A DNA stretch of 64,000 nt from Thalassospira mesophila (lineage in GTDB: Bacteria > Pseudomonadota > Alphaproteobacteria > Rhodospirillales > Thalassospiraceae): assembly GCF_002115755.1 (NCBI RefSeq), contig NZ_JFKA01000006.1, positions 164,796-228,795 of the forward strand. Direction: 5' to 3'. The first letter of the stretch is position 1; the number at the start of each line of letters is the position of its first letter. A program made the position numbers and the translations under genes. Of the stretch, positions 37,377 through 45,921 are shown piece by piece. The notes beneath the pieces are model-generated. The model searched no databases and was not told the DNA's origin. It saw nothing but the letters and a program-made list of their open reading frames with translations.

Positions 37377-37796
37377 AAACCCTGTCCCGTGTTTATATGT
37401 ATTTATCTTGACCGTTTGGTCAGGTTAAAATAATCTCTGTTTTAGCCGCTAAAAAGCAAGGTTAAATTTGCGAGGCACTTTGCCACCCGACACTGCGGAT
37501 GCAACCGCGCCGGGCAGTGAAGATAGACATAATTGTGTCGCAAACAATAAAAAAACAGGGATCGCTTCGATGTCATGCTCATACGGGTTAGTTGTACGAA
37601 AACAGTACTGACAGTTACAGTCATTGTGCTGTAGTTTTGCATGTCTTGATCGCAAGATGTCCTGCGTGACACATTTCTGTTGCCGGATGGCAGGTAATTG
37701 TAATTGCTTGTTAAATTCCGGTTGTGCCAAGATCGATCAGTTGACTGGCATATGGTTGCCAGCAAAGCCAAACAGGGTTCGGGAGACCTGATACAA
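37377..37796. other. Divergent promoter region
   Basis: A 420-base stretch between the RutR-like gene and the aminotransferase. It holds the RutR-type operator near its left end; the remainder has no supported gene. Confidence 0.5.
37408..37423. promoter_or_regulatory. RutR-type operator
   Basis: TTGACCGTTTGGTCAG matches TTGACCA-NN-TGGTCAA at 12 of 14 fixed positions. It lies 32 bases upstream of the RutR-like start, so it could mediate autoregulation and control of the divergent operon. Confidence 0.6.
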
Positions 37797-39128
37797 ATGA
37801 CCGCCGCCACGTCAAACAACCGCCCCAATGATTTATCCGCCTTCTGGATGCCGTTTACGGCCAACCGCCAGTTCAAGCAAACCCCGCGTATGCTGGTCGC
37901 TGCCGAAGGCATGTATTACACCACCGACGATAATCGCCAGATACTGGACGGAACCGCTGGTTTGTGGTGCTGCAATGCCGGGCACAAGCGCGCCAAAATC
38001 AACGAAGCCGTTCGCGCCCAGCTCGACGAGCTGGATTATGCCCCGGCCTTTCAAATGGGCCATCCCAAGGCGTTCGAACTGGCAACCCGCCTTGCCCAGT
38101 TAATGCCGGGCGACCTCAACCATGTTTTCTATACCAATAGCGGGTCGGAATCGGTTGAAACCGCGCTTAAAATCGCCATTGCCTATCATCGTGCCCGCGG
38201 CGAGGGCCAGCGCACCCGCCTGATTGGCCGGGAGCGTGGGTATCACGGGGTAAATTTTGGCGGCATTTCGGTGGGCGGTATTCCAACCAACCGTAAAACA
38301 TTTGGCACCATGCTGGGCGGGGTTGACCATATCCGCCATACACATTTGCCCGAAGAAAACAAGTTTGTCCGCGGCGAGCCGGAAAACGGTGTGTGGCTGG
38401 CCGAAGACCTTGAACGTCTGTGCGCCCTGCATGACCCGTCCACCATTGCTGCCGTCATTGTCGAGCCGGTTGCAGGATCGACCGGTGTGTTGATTCCGCC
38501 GAAGGGCTATTTGAAGCGCCTGCGCGAAATTTGCACCAAACACGGCATTTTGCTGATTTTTGACGAAGTCATCACCGGTTTTGGCCGGATCGGCACGCCG
38601 TTTGCGGTTGATTATTTCGATGTGCAGCCGGACATGGTGACGACGGCCAAGGGCCTGACCAATGGCACCATTCCGATGGGGGCGGTTTTTGCCACCGACG
38701 CCATTTATGATGCCTTCATGACCGGCCCGGAAAACATGATCGAACTGTTCCACGGTTATACCTATTCGGGCAACCCGGTTGCCTGTGCGGCCGGTTTGGC
38801 GACACTGGAAATTTACGAAGAAGAAGGGCTGTTAACCCGGGGGGCCGAACTGGGCCAATACTGGGAAGATGCGGTGCATAGCCTGGCCGATTTGCCACTG
38901 GTCAAAGATGTGCGCAATTTGGGCCTGATTGGTGCGATTGAGCTTGAAAGCATCGAAGGCCAGCCGACCAAACGGGCCTTTTCGGCCTTTTTGCAGGCCT
39001 TTGAAAAAGGCATCCTGATCCGCACCACGGGCGATATCATTGCGCTGTCACCGCCGCTGATCATTGAAAAATCCCATATCGACGAGTTGTTTGGAACCCT
39101 TCGCGACGTTCTGAAAAACCTTGATTGA
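37797..39128 (+). CDS. Class III aminotransferase (beta-alanine:pyruvate type)
   Basis: A 443-residue PLP omega-transaminase. Visible features are NSGSESVETALK, the GYHG element, DEVITGFGRIG and the PLP lysine in TTAKGLTNG. It resembles omega-amino acid:pyruvate transaminases. Within the pyrimidine pathway it would convert beta-alanine (or 3-aminoisobutyrate from thymine) to malonate (methylmalonate) semialdehyde, the substrate of the next gene. ATG 37797 is preferred: it follows GGGAGA, and the upstream 31 codons do not resemble the family. Confidence 0.9.
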   Translation: MTAATSNNRPNDLSAFWMPFTANRQFKQTPRMLVAAEGMYYTTDDNRQILDGTAGLWCCNAGHKRAKINEAVRAQLDELDYAPAFQMGHPKAFELATRLAQLMPGDLNHVFYTNSGSESVETALKIAIAYHRARGEGQRTRLIGRERGYHGVNFGGISVGGIPTNRKTFGTMLGGVDHIRHTHLPEENKFVRGEPENGVWLAEDLERLCALHDPSTIAAVIVEPVAGSTGVLIPPKGYLKRLREICTKHGILLIFDEVITGFGRIGTPFAVDYFDVQPDMVTTAKGLTNGTIPMGAVFATDAIYDAFMTGPENMIELFHGYTYSGNPVACAAGLATLEIYEEEGLLTRGAELGQYWEDAVHSLADLPLVKDVRNLGLIGAIELESIEGQPTKRAFSAFLQAFEKGILIRTTGDIIALSPPLIIEKSHIDELFGTLRDVLKNLD

Positions 39129-39149
39129 TCCTGCACGGAAAGAAGAATT

Positions 39150-40646
39150 ATGAAACGTATTGAACATATCATTGGCGGCGAACATACCAGCGGTGAAAGC
39201 ACGCGCACCGGCGCCATCTTCAATCCTGCCACGGGCGAGCAAACCGGCGAAGTTGTTTTGGCATCCGAAGCCGATGTAAACGCCGTTGTTGCGACAGCCA
39301 AAAAAGCGTTTGAAAGCTGGTCCAGCGTGCCGCCGGCCAAACGCGCCCAGGTAATGTTTGCCTTTAAGGGCCTGTTGGAAAAACGGGCCGATGACATTGC
39401 CAGTGCTATTTCCGCCGAGCATGGCAAAACCCACCCCGACGCCTTGGGCGAAGTAGCGCGTGCGTTAGAAGTGGTAGAATTTGCCTGTGGCATTCCGCAT
39501 TTGTTAAAGGGCGAGTTCAGCCGCAATGTGGGAACCGCTGTTGATGCCTGTGCTGATCGCCATGCTTTAGGTGTTGTTGCCGGGATTACCCCGTTTAACT
39601 TCCCGACCATGGTGCCGTTGTGGATGATCCCGATGGCGATTTCGTGCGGCAATACCTTTATCCTTAAACCATCGGAACGCGACCCGTCTGCGGCGAACCT
39701 GATTGTTGAACTGCTGCATGAAGCAGGCCTGCCCAAGGGCGTTTGTAACGTGTTGCACGGCGACAAGGTGGCGGTTGATGGCTTGCTCCATCACCCTGAT
39801 GTTCAGGCGATCAGCTTTGTTGGCTCCACCCCGATTGCCGAATATGTTTACAAAACCGGCACGGCGAACGGCAAGCGGGTTCAGGCGCTTGGTGGTGCCA
39901 AAAACCACATGATCGTCATGCCCGATGCCGATATTGACCAAGCGGTTGATGCCCTGATGGGCGCTGGTTATGGTGCGGCGGGCGAACGCTGCATGGCGGT
40001 GTCGGTTGCCGTACCTGTGGGCGAAGAAACTGCCGATCGTTTGGTTAAGGCATTGGCACCCAAGGTTGCCGCCCTTAAAATTGGCCCCTCAACCGATAGT
40101 GATGCCGATATGGGCCCGGTGATTACCCAGGCGCATAAGGACAAGGTGCTGGGTTACATTGACGCAGGCATCAAGGAAGGTGCCGATCTGGTGGTTGATG
40201 GCCGGGGCTTTACGCTTCAGGGCTATGAAAACGGCTATTTTGTTGGCGGCACATTGTTTGACCGCGTCACCCCGGACATGTCGATTTATAAAGACGAAAT
40301 TTTCGGCCCGGTTCTGTCGGTTGTGCGCGCTGAAAGCTATGACGTGGCGGTTGATTTGATCAACAAGCATGAATATGGCAATGGCACCGCGATTTTCACC
40401 CGTGATGGCGATGCGGCGCGTAACTTTATTGACCGTATTCAGGTTGGCATGGTCGGCGTGAATGTGCCGATCCCGGTGCCGGTCGGTTATCACAGCTTTG
40501 GCGGCTGGAAACGCTCCATTTTCGGGTCACACGGAATTTACGGCCCCGAAGCGGTGCATTTTTATACCAAACTGAAAACCGTCACCATGCGCTGGCCAAC
40601 CGGCATTCGTGCGGGTGCGGAATTTAACTTCCCGTCGAACGGGTAA
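39150..40646 (+). CDS. mmsA: Methylmalonate/malonate-semialdehyde dehydrogenase (acylating)
   Basis: A 498-residue aldehyde dehydrogenase of the MmsA type, converting malonate semialdehyde to acetyl-CoA or methylmalonate semialdehyde to propionyl-CoA with NAD and CoA. It has ITPFNFPTMVPLW for cofactor binding and GAAGERCMAVS with the catalytic Cys. MmsA-type enzymes lack the usual ALDH general-base Glu. It is 21 bases after the aminotransferase and completes that arm of pyrimidine breakdown. A hairpin follows. Confidence 0.93.
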   Translation: MKRIEHIIGGEHTSGESTRTGAIFNPATGEQTGEVVLASEADVNAVVATAKKAFESWSSVPPAKRAQVMFAFKGLLEKRADDIASAISAEHGKTHPDALGEVARALEVVEFACGIPHLLKGEFSRNVGTAVDACADRHALGVVAGITPFNFPTMVPLWMIPMAISCGNTFILKPSERDPSAANLIVELLHEAGLPKGVCNVLHGDKVAVDGLLHHPDVQAISFVGSTPIAEYVYKTGTANGKRVQALGGAKNHMIVMPDADIDQAVDALMGAGYGAAGERCMAVSVAVPVGEETADRLVKALAPKVAALKIGPSTDSDADMGPVITQAHKDKVLGYIDAGIKEGADLVVDGRGFTLQGYENGYFVGGTLFDRVTPDMSIYKDEIFGPVLSVVRAESYDVAVDLINKHEYGNGTAIFTRDGDAARNFIDRIQVGMVGVNVPIPVPVGYHSFGGWKRSIFGSHGIYGPEAVHFYTKLKTVTMRWPTGIRAGAEFNFPSNG

Positions 40647-40653
40647 AAAGGCA

Positions 40654-40678
40654 GGCGTGGCCCCTATCGGGCCGCGCC
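40654..40678 (+). terminator. Hairpin after mmsA
   Basis: A GC-rich 10-pair stem (GGCGTGGCCC / GGGCCGCGCC, one G-T pair) with a 5-base loop, shortly after the stop. The following T tract is short, so termination may be partial. Confidence 0.5.
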
Positions 40679-40818
40679 GCTTTGTTTGCCGGTACTGTTT
40701 TGCGTATCGGCCTTTGCTTTGATGGTCGCGGGCATTTTGATCGGCGAACATCACACCAACGTCCAGACAGACCGGCACAAGCGGGCAGGGACGAAAAATT
40801 ATCAAGGAGGTATCTCGC

Positions 40819-41685
40819 ATGTCGATGCTGAGAGGCGGGTTGATCCAGATGTCGCTTAAGGGCAGCACGGACCAGTCACCCGAAGAAATTCGCCAGGCCA
40901 TGATCGAGGCGCACCTGCCCTATATCGCGGATGCTGCCAAACAGGGCGTGCAGGTTCTGTGTTTTCAGGAAGTATTTACCCAACCCTATTTCTGCCCCAG
41001 CCAGGATACCAAATGGTACGCGGCAGCAGAGAAAATTCCCGATGGACCGACCACACAGCTGATGTGTGAACTGGCGGCTAAATACAAGATGGTCATTGTT
41101 GTTCCGATTTATGAGGAAGACATTACCGGGGTGTATTACAACACCGCCGCCGTGATTGATGCCGATGGCACCTATTTGGGTAAATACCGCAAAACCCATA
41201 TCCCGCAGGTGTCCGGTTTTTGGGAGAAATTCTTTTTCAAGCCCGGTGCATCAAATTGGCCGGTTTTTGAAACCCAATATTGCAAGCTGGGTGTTTACAT
41301 TTGTTATGACCGCCATTTTCCCGAAGGCTGGCGGGCATTGGCCCTTAATGGCGCGGAATATATTGTCAATCCGTCGGCCACGGTGGCCGGGGTTTCGGAA
41401 TATATCTGGAAGCTGGAACAACCGGCATCCGCCGTTGCCAATGGCTGTTATATTGGCGCGATTAACCGGGTTGGCCGTGAACAGCCGTGGGATATTGGCG
41501 AGTTTTACGGGCAAAGCTATTTTGTTAATCCGCGCGGCGTCATTGAAAAACAGGCATCACGCGATCAGGACGAACTGATTGTGCATGACATGGACATGGA
41601 TATGGTCCGTGAAGCCCGCAATAACTGGCAGTTCTTCCGCGACCGTCGCCCGTCGACCTATACCCGTTTAACCGACGGGAACTAA
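40819..41685 (+). CDS. Nitrilase-superfamily N-carbamoyl-beta-alanine amidohydrolase (beta-ureidopropionase)
   Basis: A 288-residue C-N hydrolase. The Glu-Lys-Cys triad is Glu51 (FQEVF), Lys125 (YRKTHIP) and Cys162 (YICYDRHFP). Sequence and length fit the beta-ureidopropionase/N-carbamoylputrescine amidase branch. The operon makes N-carbamoyl-beta-alanine the likely substrate, giving beta-alanine. It duplicates the role proposed for the M20 enzyme at 33004. A strong AAGGAGG ribosome site lies before the ATG. Confidence 0.88.
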   Translation: MSMLRGGLIQMSLKGSTDQSPEEIRQAMIEAHLPYIADAAKQGVQVLCFQEVFTQPYFCPSQDTKWYAAAEKIPDGPTTQLMCELAAKYKMVIVVPIYEEDITGVYYNTAAVIDADGTYLGKYRKTHIPQVSGFWEKFFFKPGASNWPVFETQYCKLGVYICYDRHFPEGWRALALNGAEYIVNPSATVAGVSEYIWKLEQPASAVANGCYIGAINRVGREQPWDIGEFYGQSYFVNPRGVIEKQASRDQDELIVHDMDMDMVREARNNWQFFRDRRPSTYTRLTDGN

Positions 41686-41845
41686 ACAAAATTTAAGGTG
41701 AACAGCCCGCCTGTTCGCCGGACTGCTTTGACCGGTAAAGTGCCCGCACGTCGTTGATACGAAGGGGGCCATAAAATAAACCGGCAAAGTTCGGGGCAAT
41801 GTCCCTGAGGGAGGTTTTTGAGAGACATCGATCAGGGGAACACCC

Positions 41846-42673
41846 ATGACGTTAAAGGCAGTCGTCAATAATGTGGCGCCGATGACCGCATCGAAGGATG
41901 TGGTTGTTGATATTCAAAAAATGTCGCTGACATTTCAAACCGCAGATGGCCCGGTTTATGCCCTTTCCGAGGTGGATCTGACGATCAGTCGCGGCGAGTT
42001 TGTATCGTTCATTGGCCCGTCGGGCTGTGGCAAAACAACGCTTTTGCGCGTGATTGCCGATCTGGAACGGGCAACGGGCGGTGATATTCTGGTCAACGGG
42101 GTCCCGGCCCAGCAAGCGCGCGAGCAGCGTGCCTATGGCTATGTGTTTCAGGCACCAGCATTGCTGCCGTGGCGCACCATTGAAAGCAATGTGACCCTGC
42201 CGCTGGAAATTATGGAGATTTCCAGGGAAGAACGCATCAAACGCGGCCATGACGCCTTGAAACTGGTGGAACTGAACGGGTTTGAAAAGAAATTCCCGTG
42301 GCAGCTATCGGGCGGGATGCAGCAGCGCGCCTCGATTGCGCGTGCGCTTAGCTTCGATGCTGATTTGTTGCTGATGGACGAGCCGTTTGGCGCGCTTGAC
42401 GAAATTGTCCGCGATCATTTGAACGAACAGCTGTTGAAATTATGGGCGCGCACCAACAAGACCGTGGCGTTTGTCACCCATTCGATCCCCGAAGCGGTTT
42501 TTCTGTCGTCGAAAATTGTGGTGATGTCGCCGCGTCCGGGCCGGATCATTGATATTATTGAAACCGATTTCGCCAGGGACCGCACCCTTGATGTGCGCGA
42601 AACACCGGAATTTCTGGAAGTAGCCCATCGCGTTCGCGAAGGGTTGCGGGCAGGGCACAGCTATGACGATTGA
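41846..42673 (+). CDS. ABC transporter ATPase (nitrate/sulfonate/pyrimidine type)
   Basis: A 275-residue ATPase with Walker A GPSGCGKTT, signature LSGGMQQRASIA, Walker B LLMDEPFGALD and switch His (VTHSIPEA). It belongs to the SsuB/TauB/ThiZ group that serves binding proteins of the NMT1 type. Downstream genes supply two permeases and such a binding protein, and all sit within the pyrimidine pathway, so uptake of uracil, thymine, dihydropyrimidine or a ureido acid is likely. Confidence 0.9.
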   Translation: MTLKAVVNNVAPMTASKDVVVDIQKMSLTFQTADGPVYALSEVDLTISRGEFVSFIGPSGCGKTTLLRVIADLERATGGDILVNGVPAQQAREQRAYGYVFQAPALLPWRTIESNVTLPLEIMEISREERIKRGHDALKLVELNGFEKKFPWQLSGGMQQRASIARALSFDADLLLMDEPFGALDEIVRDHLNEQLLKLWARTNKTVAFVTHSIPEAVFLSSKIVVMSPRPGRIIDIIETDFARDRTLDVRETPEFLEVAHRVREGLRAGHSYDD

Positions 42674-43592
42674 TGCCGCAACCTTGCCAACTGCTGCTGC
42701 CGGGCCAACCCTGTGGGGCCGGATGATGAAAGGCCAGACCGGACCGGTTTGCGTGATGCTGATCGGGTTGTTTGTGCTGTGGTATGTCGGGGCGGTTTTT
42801 TTAAACATGCCTGGCCAGATCGACCGTTACGCGCGCGCCAAACAGGACTGGACGGCGTCGCAACTGATTGAAGCAACGCTTGCTCAGGACCGCCCGGTGC
42901 TGCCTGCTCCGCATCAGGTGGCGGTGGAAATGTATAAAACCATTTTCGCCACCAAAATCACCTCCAAACGCTCGCTGGTTTATCATACCTGGGTGACGTT
43001 ATCCTCTACCCTTTTGGGCTTTGGCATGGGCACATTGCTGGGCATTGTGCTGGCTGTGGGGATTGTTCATGTGCAAACGCTTGAAAAAAGCCTGATGCCA
43101 TGGGTGATTTCCTCTCAAACCATTCCCATTTTGGCCATCGCGCCGATGATCATTGTGGTGCTGGGGGCAATTGGCCTTAAGGGTTTGATCCCCAAGGCGA
43201 TGATATCGACCTATTTGTGTTTTTTCCCCGTTACCATCGGCATGGTTAAAGGCTTGCGTTCGCCCGACCATATCCAGCTTGATCTGATGCGTACCTATAA
43301 TGCCTCGCGCTGGCAAACATTTGTTGCCTTGCGCTGGCCATCGGCGATGCCGTTTTTGTTTGCCAGCCTAAAGGTTGCCATCGCCATTAGCCTTGTTGGC
43401 GCGATCGTCGGTGAATTGCCGACCGGGGCGCAATCGGGCCTTGGCGCGCGTTTGCTGGCCGGGTCCTATTACGGGCAAACGGTGCAAATATGGGCGGCCT
43501 TGTTAACCGCTGCCTTCGTTGCGGCGATGTTGGTGGTGATTGTCGGCCTTATGGAAAAACGGGTTCTTGAACGCATGGGGGTGCGGGCATGA
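42663..43592 (+). CDS. ABC transporter permease 1
   Basis: A 309-residue BPD_transp_1 permease. The first membrane segment is followed by a roughly 75-residue loop, then five or six more segments with the EAA-type coupling loop (RTYNASRWQTFVALRWPSAMP). Its ATG overlaps the ATPase 3' end by 11 bases, and its own 3' end overlaps the next permease by four bases, showing one transcription unit. Confidence 0.9.
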   Translation: MTIDAATLPTAAAGPTLWGRMMKGQTGPVCVMLIGLFVLWYVGAVFLNMPGQIDRYARAKQDWTASQLIEATLAQDRPVLPAPHQVAVEMYKTIFATKITSKRSLVYHTWVTLSSTLLGFGMGTLLGIVLAVGIVHVQTLEKSLMPWVISSQTIPILAIAPMIIVVLGAIGLKGLIPKAMISTYLCFFPVTIGMVKGLRSPDHIQLDLMRTYNASRWQTFVALRWPSAMPFLFASLKVAIAISLVGAIVGELPTGAQSGLGARLLAGSYYGQTVQIWAALLTAAFVAAMLVVIVGLMEKRVLERMGVRA

Positions 43593-44743
43593 CCGGGAAG
43601 CTTGATAAATTCTGTTTGGTTGCAGCGGTATTTGCGCTGCTGTCGCTGGTGTTTCCGTTATCGGGTGTGCATATCGAGACCGGCAAAAACGTCGCCTTTG
43701 TTGCCGACCTGCCGGGGCTGGCCAGTGCCATGGTCGCCTGCGTTGTCGTGGGGGTCATTTTTACCTGGTACGGGGTCACCAGTGTGGTCCGGGCCAGCAT
43801 TTTGTTGCTGATTGTTGTGTTTGGCGCATGGCAGGCTGTCGCGGCCCTTTATCATGGCGGCCTGGCCGGATACGCATCCTATGGTTTCTGGATGTTTATT
43901 TTGTCGTTATGGGCGCTGGTATGGCGGGCGATTGACGTAATTGCCAATTATCACACGCTGGAAAATGGCAAACAGCAAACGGCTAATCTTATTGTGCCGG
44001 TTGCCTTTGGCATCTGGTTATTGTTTTTGTGGGAAGTGACCACGGCAGGGTGTGGCGTGCCACAGGTATTGTTGCCGCCGCCCAGCATGATCGGGGTTCG
44101 CTTTGTTAATTCCACCGGTATCCTGTGGGATGATTTCCGCCAGACATTTTTAAAAGCCGTGATTGCCGGTTATGTTTTGGGCTGTGGCGGCGGGTTGATT
44201 GTTGCCATTGCCGTGGACCGGGTGCCGTTTTTAAAACGGGGTCTTTTACCGCTGGGAAATATGGTATCGGCTTTGCCGATTATCGGTGTCGCGCCGATCA
44301 TGGTGATGTGGTTTGGTTTTGACTGGCAGTCAAAGGCCGCGGTCATCGTGATCATGACGTTTTTTCCGATGCTGGTGAATACGGTTTCGGGTTTGAATGC
44401 GGCCGGGCGCCTGGAAAGGGACTTAATGGCGACCTATGCCTCTGGCTATTGGTCGACCCTGTTTCGGTTGCGGCTCCCGGCGGCTTTGCCGTTTATATTT
44501 AACGCCCTTAAAATCAATTCCACCTTGGCGCTGATTGGCGCGATTGTGGCGGAATTTTTTGGCACCCCGATCGTTGGCATGGGCTTTCGCATTTCGACAG
44601 AAGTCGGGCGGATGAACCTTGATATGGTCTGGGCGGAAATTGCATTGGCAGCCCTTGCCGGGACTGCCTTTTACGGGGCCGTGGCCCTTGCCGAGCGCAA
44701 GGTAACGTCGTGGCATCCGTCTTTTCGGGTACGTCGCCATTAA
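43589..44743 (+). CDS. ABC transporter permease 2 with N-terminal membrane extension
   Basis: A 384-residue permease. The C-terminal ~250 residues form the usual BPD_transp_1 domain (EAA loop ATYASGYWSTLFRLRLPAALP). The first ~135 residues add about four extra hydrophobic segments that typical SsuC/ThiX-type permeases lack. It overlaps the preceding permease by four bases (ATGA), and the binding-protein gene follows. The extension's role is not evident. Confidence 0.88.
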   Translation: MTGKLDKFCLVAAVFALLSLVFPLSGVHIETGKNVAFVADLPGLASAMVACVVVGVIFTWYGVTSVVRASILLLIVVFGAWQAVAALYHGGLAGYASYGFWMFILSLWALVWRAIDVIANYHTLENGKQQTANLIVPVAFGIWLLFLWEVTTAGCGVPQVLLPPPSMIGVRFVNSTGILWDDFRQTFLKAVIAGYVLGCGGGLIVAIAVDRVPFLKRGLLPLGNMVSALPIIGVAPIMVMWFGFDWQSKAAVIVIMTFFPMLVNTVSGLNAAGRLERDLMATYASGYWSTLFRLRLPAALPFIFNALKINSTLALIGAIVAEFFGTPIVGMGFRISTEVGRMNLDMVWAEIALAALAGTAFYGAVALAERKVTSWHPSFRVRRH

Positions 44744-44803
44744 GGCAAAAAAGACGACCCGTCGGGAGGAATGAACTTCAACCTGTGGAGAGGCTTCAAC
44801 AAA

Positions 44804-45784
44804 ATGAAAAAAGTGTTTGCGACGGCTCTGGGGATGGCATTTGGCCTGACATCGTTTTCGGCGATGGCAGCAGATGATATAACCTTGCAGCTGAAATGGG
44901 TCACGCAGGCCCAGTTTGCCGGTTATTATGTCGCCCGTGACAAAGGGTTTTACGAAGACGCCGATCTTGATGTTACCATCAATCCCGGTGGCCCGGATAT
45001 TGCCCCGGCGCAGGTCATTGCGGGGGGCGGGGCCGATGTGATTGTGGACTGGATGCCATCAGCATTGGCTGCGCGCGAAAAAGGTGTGCCGCTGGTTAAT
45101 ATTGCCCAGCCCTTTGCCAAATCGGGCATGGAACTGACCTGCCTGAAAGATACCGGCATTACCTCGCCCAAGGATTTTCCGGGGCGGACGCTTGGTGTGT
45201 GGTTCTTTGGTAATGAATATCCGTTCTTAAGCTGGATGTCGAAACTGGGTATTCCCACCGATGGCAGTGACAAAGGCGTTACGGTTCTGAAACAGGGCTT
45301 TAACGTGGACCCGCTTTTGCAAAAGCAGGCCGATTGTATTTCAACCATGACCTATAACGAATATTGGCAGGTTATTGATGCCGGTATTCCAGCCGATGAT
45401 CTGGTTGTTTTCAAATATGAAGACCAGGGTGTCGCCACCCTTGAAGACGGCCTTTACGTGATGGAAGACAAACTGAAAAAACCGGCTTTTGTTGATAAAA
45501 TGGCCCGGTTTGTTAATGCCAGCATGAAGGGTTGGGCCTGGGCCAAGGAACACCCCGAAGATGCGGCTATGATTGTTCTTGATCATGATGCCACCGGCGC
45601 CCAGACCGAAAAACACCAGATCCGCATGATGAAGGAAGTTGGCAAACTTCTGAGTAATGATGGTGTTTTAAGTGAAGATGCCTATACCCGCACCGTTGAC
45701 AGCCTGATGTCGGGTGGATCGGCCCCGGTTATTACCAAAAAACCGGAAGGTGCCTGGACCCACGCGGTTACCGACAAGATGTAA
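44804..45784 (+). CDS. ABC transporter substrate-binding protein (NMT1/ThiY-like)
   Basis: A 326-residue periplasmic receptor with a signal peptide (ALGMAFGLTSFSAMA-A, cleavage near residue 23). The mature part begins with the NMT1/ThiY-type opening ITLQLKWVTQAQFAGYYVA and has GGGADVIVDWMPSAL. Relatives bind thiamine-precursor or other pyrimidine-like rings, consistent with a pyrimidine ligand here. ATG 44804 is chosen because GGAGAGG lies ten bases before it; the ATG at 44771 has a ribosome site too close for good spacing. Confidence 0.88.
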   Translation: MKKVFATALGMAFGLTSFSAMAADDITLQLKWVTQAQFAGYYVARDKGFYEDADLDVTINPGGPDIAPAQVIAGGGADVIVDWMPSALAAREKGVPLVNIAQPFAKSGMELTCLKDTGITSPKDFPGRTLGVWFFGNEYPFLSWMSKLGIPTDGSDKGVTVLKQGFNVDPLLQKQADCISTMTYNEYWQVIDAGIPADDLVVFKYEDQGVATLEDGLYVMEDKLKKPAFVDKMARFVNASMKGWAWAKEHPEDAAMIVLDHDATGAQTEKHQIRMMKEVGKLLSNDGVLSEDAYTRTVDSLMSGGSAPVITKKPEGAWTHAVTDKM

Positions 45785-45812
45785 GCCTGCGGGCATATTA
45801 TAATTTCCATGA

Positions 45813-45844
45813 CACCCGGCGACAGCCCCGTTTGTTGCCGGGTG
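45813..45844 (+). terminator. Hairpin between binding-protein and dihydropyrimidinase genes
   Basis: CACCCGGC pairs with GCCGGGTG, followed by a second small hairpin (TTCCCTG / CAGGGAA). This may attenuate expression of the gene downstream or stabilise the upstream message. Confidence 0.45.
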
Positions 45845-45921
45845 ATCTTCCCTGATTTTTCAGGGAACAGGTGCCCGCGAGCACCCCTCCATCCCCGATC
45901 CCGATAGATAAGGAGCCACCC

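Noticed and set aside
45813..45861. Possible riboswitch between the binding-protein gene and dihydropyrimidinase
   Set aside because: It contains only two simple hairpins. No conserved aptamer pattern was recognised.
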